Shown here piece by piece: positions 12,601-24,600 of a DNA stretch of 64,000 nt; position 1 is the first letter of the stretch, and the number at the start of each line of letters is the position of its first letter. Where the stretch lies: positions 1,602,157 to 1,666,156 of the forward strand of contig CM050676.1 in NCBI GenBank assembly GCA_027574665.1. The letters are read 5' to 3'. The notes beneath the pieces were generated by a model. That model saw nothing but the letters and a program-made list of their open reading frames with translations. It did not search any database and was not told where the DNA came from. This stretch comes from Rhynochetos jubatus (lineage: Eukaryota; Chordata; Aves; Eurypygiformes; Rhynochetidae). Made by a program: the position numbers and the translations under genes.

Positions 12601-15600
12601 AGAGCTTTTTATAGCACAGGCTGGTGGGACAGAACCTGGCAGCAACGCTTTCCTCTTGCATCACCTGTATCTGCCAGCTTTACCTGCCATCTATATCATA
12701 CGGTCTTCTCATGGCAGACCGACGCTCTTGTTCGTAGCGCAGCTGCTCGTGCTGGCGTCGCAGCTCTTCCCTTTCTCGCTGAATGCGATCTTGTTCTCGT
12801 CTCCTTTCGTGCTCTATGTGCATTCGTTCTCTTTCCAGTCTTTCCCTTTCCATCCGTTCTCGTTCGAGGCGCTGCCTTTCAATTTCCAGTCTCTCGCGAG
12901 CTATCTCAAGCCTCTCCCTTTCTTCTCGTTCCCGGATGGTCTGCAGGTGCTGCTGTCTCTCCCGACGCTCACGTGTGCTATTTTAACAGAAACAAGAGCT
13001 TACAGAGCTAATACTTCACCAAATAAAGGAAGTTAAAAAGCAAAAGTAGTATTTAAAATTAAACCCACGGTGACTGCAAACTTGCGTCAGCTCCTTGAAA
13101 TTATACCAGGGGCGTGTGGGGGTGGGAGGGAGGGCACAGAGGGAAGACACTCAGCATACACTGAAGTACTTGTATTTAGACTCCCACAAAACCCTCCTGG
13201 GGGCATACCATGCTATATGGTCAGGAGAACTTGGATCCAAATGCCTCCAGCTCTGAAAGCCGGAAGAGCGTGTGCGACAGTGACTCCCCTAAGGCTCAGA
13301 AATCTACCTGTGAAACTGTTTCCTCTCCAGTAAGAATGATGGAAGCCCTTCCCCTCCCATCCAATTCAACTTCCTTCAGGTCTCTAATAAGGTTTTGTAA
13401 TGTGTGGAAAGTCTTTTAACATGGAATTCAGGTCCCAGTTTTAGCAAGGCATTGGAAGGATGGCCGTGGCCACCTTTTTATCCTGAACGGCCATTGCCAC
13501 CTTTATCCTGTATTTAACATGCAACCAGAAATAAAACCCCAGCGGAAGTCATGAAATACCTGAACTGGGTTCTTAACTAAAAAGATACAGTGTGGGAACT
13601 TTGAAGGGTTGCTGGAAAATCCCCCAATCTCTCTACAGACACAAGGCATTTTAAGAAAATAAACACTCCTCTTGTTCTGTTTCAAACGCTGTGGAAGCTC
13701 TGAAGCCATGGCAAGAAAGGCAAGGTCTTAGGCTGAGAAAGACAGCTTTTCTCCTGCTCTTTTCCTGTATATTTGAGTGTGGCCAGAATTATTATAATTA
13801 AATAATTAAAATTACTGTTTTACCTCTACTATAACGCAGGCCCAACTAAGGAAAGCAGCACGCTTAAATCAACTAAACCACAAAATCCACAGAGTAGAAC
13901 AAGAACAAAACAAACTGCAATTCTTTTTTCCCCCAACACAATTTCAAGCTTAGTAGTAACAAAGTCAATCAGGGGAGTTTTGCCCAATTCAACAGGTATG
14001 TGACCCATAAACAAGTAACAAATTACAAGTGAAAAACAAATCAAATCCCTCTTTATCTGTTAGTCAGTTTAATCAAATGAAAATTACATTCATTCCAGGA
14101 AAAAAAACCCAACACAGTGACTTCACTTGCTCTTACCGGCGCTGCTCTGCCTCCCTCATTCTTCGCTGTGCTTTAATTCTGCCAAATGGCACAATGCCTT
14201 GTCTCTCTCTGCTCTCTGATTTGCGATCCTGGCTCTTAATGCTCTGTATTTCATAATGAAGTAGATAAACGTAATGGAGAACATTTATAAGAGGACAGCT
14301 ATCACACACGATTCTCTAAGCTCAGTTTCCGTCCACACGTCTCGCGTCTCAAAGCTCGGTCCCCCCATTATTCACAAAAGCTGGTGTTTAGCGTTACAGA
14401 CACACCATGTGTTAACACAGCAGCGCCTTTCATACGGCTGATACCGCCTTCAACCAAACAAACATGGGAAGGCATTTTACTAATTAAGCTCCGAATCCAC
14501 ATGACAAACTCTGACCGGACACGTTGGTACAAGCATGGGTTACATGCAGCTTGGCAGGATTCAGGCTTTGTTCCCAAGGCAAACGGACAGGGTATTTCCA
14601 AGCAGAAACATTACTTACCCTGTCTTTTGATGTAGTTGATGTTTTCACACTAATAACAGGTTCTCCTTTGGATTTATCCATTACTACTGTCCTCTCTGTT
14701 CCTTTACTTCCTAAATAGATCAGAGGTTGAGGGGAAAGAGATGGAAAAAACCAATCAAACTATATGACCTACAGCACTCACCGCTACGGCAGAACTCCTG
14801 CTCTCTAAATGTGAAAATGGGCATTTAACCCTCTCTTCAAAAATAATTCTTTCCTTACACCTATTCCAAGTGCTTCTGTGAAGGATGACACAATGTCAAA
14901 CACCTCCCCTCCCTGTTTCGTACCTTCTGGATTTCCAGCTAAGAACCCAAAATCATCCTAAATATTGGCAATTCTCTGGAAAGAAATACCTGCATTCGTT
15001 ATTTATACTTCCCCGTATCTTTTACTTTATGAAAATAAAAAGAATAGCCAGATTACCTGACTTAATAGTTTTAGGTTGATCCGATGAACCAGACTTCAGT
15101 TCATCCTTATCTTTCTTTTCCTTCTCATCTTTGTCTTCTGTCTTTTTAGGATCGTCTTTTTGGTCAGGTTTCTCATCCCTTTTAACACTGCCATGTCTAT
15201 AAATAGATATTGGTATAGATTAGACTGATACAGAGTAAAAGAAAATAAAGGAGAATGCTAGCGGCACAGTAACAAAGTAGAATTCTGATGCGCTAAGACA
15301 GACATAATTACATTTCCAAACGTTTCCTTCTCCAACTTCCAACACCATAAATACGACAGTCAGACCATGCCGTGCAGCTGGCGTGAAATCCTGGTCGTGA
15401 TTCAGGTATCTCAACTGGATGCTAAAGGACAAATTCCCACCCCCATTGCTTAATGCCCACAAAGTCCCTTATACAACATGGCAATTACGAAGCGCCAATG
15501 TGAACTATTTCGCCAGGCAACTAGGCAAAACACTTCCCAGCAAATAGAATTTAATAGCAATTATGCCTCAAGAAGACAATTACATCAAAGGACTTGGTGT

Positions 15601-18600
15601 CCTATTCATTCTTGGTGCCTTTTTCAGCTACCTTCTGTAATGCTGGAGAGAAAGAGCATAGTGCTGAAGAGGAACATGTTCTGCAAACAGGATCGTGGGT
15701 GAGGGATCTTTAACTGGCTGTGACAACAGCCTGAGAAAGCCCTTTCCAACGAGAGCAAAATTCAGGGAAGAAACAAGTGACATACTGATCAAAACTCTCC
15801 AACCGCCTTTCCTACGGATTTATGACATGAGAGCACCACAATTTTTACGAAACCCAAATACAGCTGTTGTGGTTTAACTCCAGCCAGCAACTAAGCACCA
15901 GCCAGCCGCTCGCTCACCTCTCCCCTCCTCCAGTGGAGGAGGAGAATCGGAGGAAAAGAGAAGGAAGCTTGTGGGTTAAAATAAGAACAATTTAATAATT
16001 GGAAGTAAAACAATGATACCAATAACACTAACAATACTAGTAATAGGTAACGAAAATAATGGCAAAGGAATCAAATGATACAACCATTCACCACCGGAGC
16101 CAGAGCCGGAGAGAGCAAGCGAGCCCGCCCCTGGCTCAACCCCCAACCCATACTCCGAGCATGACCTTTGATGGAGTGAAATACTCCCTTGGCCAGCCCG
16201 GGCCAGCAGGATGGACCGCATCCCCTTCCAGCTTCTTGCAGCGAAGCAGTTGGGAACGCAGGCGCAGCTCCAGAAACCAAGAGAGTCCTTGGCTTGGCAC
16301 AAACACTCCTCAGCAACAGCTAAAACCAGCAGCGTTATCGATACCCTTCCCAGCACAGGTCCGAAGCGTAGCCTCATCCTGGCTACTGGGAACTACCTCT
16401 GCCCCAGCTAAAACCAGTGCAATAGCTGAATTAAAAGTGGTGCTCGAAAATGCAACTTTCCAGTGCCTACCTTGAAACACATAACAGTTATGTGGGGCAC
16501 TGAACGCCAACAGAATTCACCTTGTGGAAGCTGGGAAAACGCATCTATTGCGCTTTTGAATGTTTGCCACAGAAATTCTTACTGAAACTTTGGTTTTCCT
16601 GACAAATCAACACAGAACAGTAAAACACCTCTGCACAGAGGATTTTCAGAACAGTACCTCTCACTGCCTGTTTCCTTCTTGGCTTCATTCTCTTTTTTTT
16701 CACTTGGCTTCTTCCCAGCAGGTTCATTTTTTGCCTGAAATTCATTTTGTATATCATCAGCCGAGAACACGGTCTCGATCGCTTGTACAATCACGGTAAT
16801 GGGATGTCTCTGAGGATCAGTACTCACTTTTTCTACAGAAATTATCTTCCCATGTAACTCTGTTTTGTGGAGGTGAGTAATGCACTTTGTCGCTTCCTCG
16901 GCTGTAGACATCGTAACGAAGCCGTAACAGCGAGCACCAGGACTGCGAGCATTGGTGACCACTTTGGCACCCACCACCTTTCCAAAAGAAAGAGCTATGA
17001 CACTCACTGGAACAAGTGCCCACCACAGCACGAAGCACGAGCTCCATTTGTACTGTTTCATTCCTGTCCCATCATCATGCAGGAAACTTCTATTTAAGAG
17101 AGATTAACACCTCCAAAAGGAGCATTGCTTGGAGCCAGTCATGCTTCTGTTGCCAACGCAATGCTGCAAAAGCTGAATCAACTGAAGGCAGCCAAAGACT
17201 GAATGTGTGCTAAAGCTCATAAAAAAAAGCAGAAGCAGGTAACTTCACATCACCGTATTTTCCACGGAGTGATCACCTAATAAAAATGTGTAAGCCAATT
17301 TCCACCGCCATGCGAATGCTAGCTGAGCTGCTAAGTCCCATCTCCCCTCGAAAAAATGTTTTCATGTCACTGCCAAGGGGCAGACCCACAACGTTATCCA
17401 CAATCTTCTTTGAGAAACAGGAAGTTTACCCAAAAAATGTAACTTAGAAAAGCCCACGGTCTTTATTTATACTCATATATTGAGTACAGCTCAGTCTGTA
17501 TTACAGAAATCAATCCTATTTCACAGGGCTGTCCTAAGGTACAGCTGAATAAAGAACACACTTCTGAGCATTTGATTTATTGCAGATAGGTCTAGTTCTG
17601 GGAAGCTTTGCTGCTGCCAATACTCCAATGGCAATAAACTGATTTTATTTCAACAACTAAACATTACCAAGGCATCTAAGTAGAGGCAAAGACTAGATTG
17701 GCTGCTACACAGTTTTTAATGACATTTAAAGTTTTGTGGTCCATCTCTATTTCAAGGCAAGGCTTGGAGCAACCTGGGCTACGGAAGGTGTCCCTGCCCA
17801 TGGCAGGGGGGTCGGAACTGGATGGGCTTTAAGGTCCCTCCCAACCCAAATCATTCCATGATTCTATGATCAATGTTCCAGGTCGCCAGATGGAAATATG
17901 AACCCCAAATGGAAGGAAATTATTGCATCTTTATTCAAGGAATGTCAAAAAGGTTTTACTGGTCTCATGACTTTCAGACAAACTCAGAGCTGCACTACAC
18001 TTAATCCCTTTTGTAGCTATTGTGAAGCCACATTTAAGTTCTGGAGTATCTTCATTAGTTAAATATTCACCAGCAGATCGCTAGCACATACGCTTTTCCT
18101 TTACTACAATCTGCTGAGAGCCATCCTTAGAGAGGCCTCAAAGGTTTGATACAAACCCTTACTGATGTCTCCAACATCAGTTTTCTACTCATCCAGCTCT
18201 TCCCATTCCCCAGCTGGCAGGGAGCTTTAGCGTGCCATGCCGCCTGTCACCAGTAACCGCAGCAGGACACCCCGCAAGCCCTACGGAAGTCTCCAATAAC
18301 CCTGTTAAATTCAGTGGTGACTGTGACCCTCCAGTGGGTGAAAATACTCGCCTGCAGCACAGGAGGCAGAAGCGTATGTAAACAGTCACTGACGGTTTCA
18401 GATAAAGGACCGTAAATGGAATTTTAGTTTGGTTCGGAAGTGAGCAACACAACAAAAAAGCAGTCATTTAGCATGTACTTGCCATCCCACAGTATTTTTG
18501 CTGATCTGAGTCCTCTCATGGTGTTTTCAGAGACAGGTCCATAAGAAGTCTTACTGAGACAGTTTTGAGTTAAAAAACCCAGACCAAACAAACCCTTACC

Positions 18601-21600
18601 TTCCCGTATTTGCTAAACAGATTCTTCAAATCCGTAGCTCTGGTAGTGGAAGCCAGTCCACTCACCCAAAAGTTTCTACCAGAACCGCTTGCAGTGCGAC
18701 CTAATTAGGAAAAACAAGCAAACAAAAGCAAAACATACCCCAAATCCTCATTATTTCAACAACCACTTCTGAATTAAAAAGGAGCAGTTCCACAAACCTC
18801 TTTTTTTAGAATCACAAATGAAACACAACACATTGAATTACAGGGGGAGGAGAATGCTTATTCCTGAAGGCAAGTAGTACCGCCAGTCCAAGAACTTTAA
18901 GACGGGACTACAAGCTTTGACGTGTGCGACAGGCATGTTGTGTCACTGCTCAAGGAAGTAACTGTGGCCCTTCAGGAGGCGCCTGGATAGATCCCAGTAA
19001 CTCTGCACTTCAGGAAAAGACTGAAGACCTGCTGGAGTTGCGGACCTGTGTTCAGTACCCGTGTATGTCTTGCCATCCTTACCGCCCTGACCCCAAAGGG
19101 ATGATGGCGGCACGCAGATTAACTGTACCTCTCAGGGAAAGACATTCAGCAGAACGAAAGCAACAACACTTCCCTCCCGTTTCTGCCTGCTCAGATTCCA
19201 CAGCTGCGGTACGAAGCCTCTGACTTCAGCTACAGGAGTCAGAATAAGCCAGCTTTCCTTATCGATGCAAGAACTACAGAACACCCATCCGATTCAGCAT
19301 CTGAACTAGAAAGATAATTTTACGAATGCCTAGGCACTTCCAAAGTCCGAGAGCCCAACGCGCAGCGATTAACGCGTTGGAGCTGAACAATTTTTCGCGT
19401 CTGCGTTTCAACGTGAAGCACTTAGGCAGGGATACCATTTCCAGTCTCCTCTGAAAAAGCTGTGCTGCCCCTTTATCCATCATGGCAGTGTTCCGTTCCA
19501 CGGGCTCCAGTGAATGGAGTGAAGCAGGTTTCGGCCCAGCTACCTGCTTTGAAATCACGTGCCTTTTTTCTTGGCAATGTACGGAATTTCTCAGAACTGC
19601 TTTCACTGAGGGGAGACATTTCCTCCAGAACCTTTCTACAATGCTGTGTAATTTGGCTGTCTTCCCACCTCTTCCCTCCTGAATAATATCCGTTACTGTC
19701 TCAAACGTGAGCTTAGCGCTGACAACACTGTTAATATTTACACAAGGTCCCTAGGGAAGCATGCAATCCCTTGTGCCAATCTCTTTAAAAAACCAGGTGG
19801 GTTTTGTGTAACGGAGACCAAGTCTACACCTGTCACCTTCCAGCCTCAAAACCTGCATGGACAAAGGTGTGTCGGACACGCGAACACACGGAAGACACAA
19901 CGTCTCGGTGTTCCAAAAAGCTGAGCCACAGGCTTTGATGCTTTTACCCCACACGCTTTCCTCTACAATGTTAAAACGGCCGCCTGCAGTTACACTGGCA
20001 GCAGCGTCCTGGAGAAAAACGAGCACTCGCTTCTTCTCTTTTACAGACCATTTTGTAGATGATTTAAGCTACGCTAATGTCCTTATTGAGTAAGTTTTGA
20101 TCAGTCTCAGCATCTCCAGTTTTTGCCCTCCCATAAAACTTTGAGGGGTGCTCCTGCAATGGTATTGCACTTAGAAGACGAACACTGGGACTATAAAATC
20201 TTCTCTAACTTGGAACTTAGAATGATACAGGCATTGAGAACCAACTCTCCACACTGAAGACATCTTTTAGACATGCGTAACTCCACTGCCAAGCTCGACA
20301 CACTTACTTGCTCATAATTTTTTGGCACTCTTAATTAAGACAGCTCTCCTACTGAATGCATGGATCTGGGAAAATGCCTCATCCTAAATAAAATCCTTTC
20401 ATACAGGTTTGGAAATAGCAATGCATGAGTCAGAACTGACTTCTATCTATTTCTATACCTTCCTCTGTCTCACCCGCGTTGGTCTGCATGCGGAGAGTGT
20501 TACATCATCACGTAGCTACCTCTCCCCAGTACCAGAAAATAATTTAAACAAAAGTTATGGAACACAGCACATCCTTTGGAGGAAGGAATTGCAGGGGCAA
20601 GGTTAGCAGCCACCCAAGTTCCTCAAGGCCGTTGTGAATGCAAAATACAAGGAGAGTTTTCTCAGTCCACAGAAAAAAAACCATGCTCAAGCTCTTGGGT
20701 AAACGACAGCATGCCCAAAACACTGCCTTAAATATGCTGAAAGAAGGGAACACCAGATTACAGACTGGACCAAGAGGTAAACAGACCCTAAAGGAGCTGA
20801 TGCTGAGGTCCAGTAGCTTGCACAGACAGGTATAGCCGTGGATCTTGAAAAAACGACAGCTGACAAGTTCAATCTGTGTTGGAAAACCCAATTAAGACCA
20901 AACAAATTCTTCCTGTCTAGTTGGCAGACAGATCTTGTTATGAGTTTCTGGCCTATTACAGGAATTGCTAGAACTTTCTCACTTCCAGTGCTGAACTACC
21001 TGCCTGCAGTATGTAAGAACAACGCTAACAGTCAGTTCTAAGTTTTCTGCACTGGTCAGGTAGGAGAGAATAGAGGTGGGGTGAGCTGCAAAGACTCAGC
21101 AGCCTGACGTATGAAAAGGAGTAAGTATGATGAAAGAAGGAGCAGGGACCTGACGCTGTTGATCAAGGTATTTTCATCTTGCTTATGATGCGTATTTGCA
21201 CTGTAAATAGGATCTGCATGGTCAAAGATTTAGTAACGTCAACCTAATTTGAAGACAACATTAAGTCGCGGGTTTCCGTGGGATTTAAATACTAGATTCC
21301 AAATTATTTCAGCAAAACAGAAGCTGGTATGAAGAATCACAAGCGTATAGTAAAGCAAACCCAATCGCGTAAGGCTCTCGACTCACTACCAGCTGTTGGT
21401 TAAGCATCTTCAGTGCCATGAAGGACATATTTGCCACGTATTAACGTCTACCTTGGAAGATCAAGATACAAACAAAAGGCTGCGACACAGGTATCCTTAG
21501 AAAAATGCATAAAAGCAAAATAATTTTTAAAAAAATATTCAAAATATAGCCAGAAAGATATTTAACAACTGCACAGATTCCAATGTTTTTCTGCCAAAAT

Positions 21601-24600
21601 ACCCCATCCAATACAAAACCAGTCTCTCCCAGCAATCAAAGTTCTGGTTTTGAAAAGAAACATACCTTTCTCATCCTTTGGGATTATCTTTATATCTCTG
21701 TCCTCCTCGACAGGGCTAAAGACAAAACACCACATTATTCGAGTCAGAAAGACAAGTGGTTAACTATAAATTACGAAAAATGCTAAAATTAAATACCTAC
21801 CAGACAGTATGTTGCGAATGAAAACACACCTTTGTATACTTGATTTAAGAAATCTGACAAGAAATAATGAAGTCAGATTCTTAAACAGACTTATACTAGG
21901 AAGACATATAAAATAAGAGTAATTTAAGACAAACAACCTTTGAAGGTTGAGGAAGGAAAGAAATCAAACCCTCGGTGTTTAAACAAAAAATAAATCTGCA
22001 CATGGAGAAATAAAACAGATTCTTTAGGAATAGGCTACAATTTCACCAGTCTCGGTGGCCAATTGAAGGAAACAGCTTATTCGCATCACTTAACGACCAA
22101 TGAAAAAGATAGCATCTGGTCTATAACGGAGAAAAAACAAACCTCTTTTTCAGATCACCGCCCTCACTGGTTGAGGACTCTTTAGTAGCAGGGGGTTCCT
22201 CAGAATTAGCTTTGTCTTCTGTTTTCTTGCCATCTTCTTTGCTATCTTTGCCTTCGGGACCTGCGCCTTTTTCCGCTGTTTCCCCACTAGAGGCTTCCAG
22301 GCCTTGGGAGCGTTTGCTACTCTGATCGCTTAGGGTCTCTACTCCTACACATTCACAGTCCGGTTTCTCTTCCTCTAGTGTCTGTTCACTTGTCTCCCCT
22401 TTTGCTACAACTAAACGCTTTGCTTCCTTCCTTGCCATAGCTTGGGCTGATCTGCTGTCCAAATCTAAAGCATCTTCCTCCAACTGAGCGGCAGCAAGAG
22501 CGTCCTCTTCCTCCGCTAGCCTCTTGCCTGGCACCACGTTACTTCCTTCCTGTGCATGCGGCCGCTCCGCTTCAGCAGTTTCTTCGTTAAGTAGTTCAGA
22601 TTTACAAGTTTCCCCCAAAATGTCGAGTATTTTCTCATTTTCTACGGATTTAACAGGAATAGAATGGCACAAGATTTAATCACCAGGGAAATACAGCAAT
22701 CACAAATGTGGAACTGGCATGGCTGCCACACTAACACCAAGAGAACTTCTAAGCTACACAGAGATTGGAAAACCCTAGTGTACACAGTGTTAAAAGTACT
22801 ACGCTAACTGCTCTCTGACCAACCACCACATCACCACTGAAATGTTAACAGGGAAGAAAAATGCCCCCACAGACTTAACAAACACCTTCTGGCTGATCCT
22901 TGATATTCTTCATGAAACCATTCAGCTCTGTTTCTTCTCTAGTTAGCTTCCAGAGTCCCAGACGCTTAACTGATCAAGGCACTGAGGGTTCAATTTTTAT
23001 ATTTCTGTGAAATTCTCTTAGCAGACAGTCCAACATGAGAACTGGGCATCTTCTGATGGTGCATGAGTGTGTTTGCAGTCCAGAAAGGGAAAAGTATCTG
23101 TATGAAATTTCCATGAAGAAACTCTCTTCTTTCTTCTGTATCCAGTAACTAATCTTTACACTTTAATGCCCTACAGTGACTTTTGACTGCTTTCACTGCT
23201 CTCTACTTAGTAACAGAGTTAAGGTGTGTGCGATATCACAAGATCTGTTTACAAGCAGAATCTTTAGCTTTTAAACTGTGATTAACTTCTCTAAATCCAT
23301 TTATGTAGTTTAACAGGTTTTTAAACCATTTCATTTCACTGGAAATATTTCAAAGATGACAAGCATCACTTCACAGATCTGGGGATATGATTGGGTTTCC
23401 AATCTCTATGACCCTGCATGATCTGGATTGTCCATCATAAAAATAATGCAACTTATGTTTGGTTTGCTTGGGTTTTTAATAGCTAATGGTTTAAAAAGTA
23501 TTAGTTGAAAAGACAGGAATATGTTTGTGGGGTGGTTTTTTTTAACAGTACCTGGCTCCAAGTGCAGCTTCTCCATTTTCTGTTGGGGAAAAAAAGCACA
23601 GAATGAGGATTTTACAAACTGTATTTTCTAACACAGCAGAATAGCAACCCCTGCCCAATCCCCAGATTGAAAACTACACAAATTAACTTCCTACATTTAG
23701 CACTTTTTTTTTTCACCGTTCACCAGAACTGAGTATTTTATACAGGTAATTCCTATGGCACATTAAAGCCAAATCAAAATATCTGCCACAATCGCGTTCC
23801 CATATCTAACTTGGAACGTTACACAGACGAACAGAGTACCTTTATGTACCTCATCAAGTGCCGAGTGAAAAACAAACCCCGCTACTACTCGATATAATCA
23901 GCAGGAAAGAAGGAATCAACAGTACAAAACCATCTTTCTTTGCCACAAGAGTGGCAAAAGTCTTGATAGCAGACTGAAAAGTAGGGAACAACGCAGGGCG
24001 TTCTCATCTGACAGACTGTACTCTGAGCAAGGTCACGTATGCCCTGGGCTCTGCTACCATTTCCTATTATGGTCATGTGTCCTTTTTTTGTAGCACGAGC
24101 ACGGTGTGAATACTGACAATAACAATCCAAAATACAGCAACATTTTCAATTTACCTTTATTTCAATTAAATCAGAGGAAGAGGCATCTAAATTGTTTTCA
24201 ATTTCATCATAATCTTCCTAAAAGAGCAAAAAAGGAATTACAGCATTTGTTACAAAAGGTAACTTTAGCTTACGGTGAAATACTTGTGTATTCCATTTCC
24301 CCTAGCAATAACAGCAGAAGTATCTTCCAGCATTACAGATCTCAGTTGCTACTTCACATTGTGAGCAAGAATGAGGAGCAACATATAAACATTCTTGACG
24401 ATTAAACATCTTTCTCCAGTTGCCTTTTGTTTTAATTTCAACATGACATTGTCTACTACAAAGTTACTCTTGTTTAGAGCGAAAATTTCACATTTCTGTG
24501 GTTACTGTACGTAACATCTTTTTCCATTTTCCCTCTTTTTTACTTCTTTATTTTCTAACTGAAAAAAGAAGTTGGAAATGCAGCCGAATTAGGTTTCCAC

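Noticed and set aside
16059..16510. 138-codon + strand frame and companions
   Set aside because: Located within or just past the solo LTR at 15865-16421; LTR sequence does not encode a protein.
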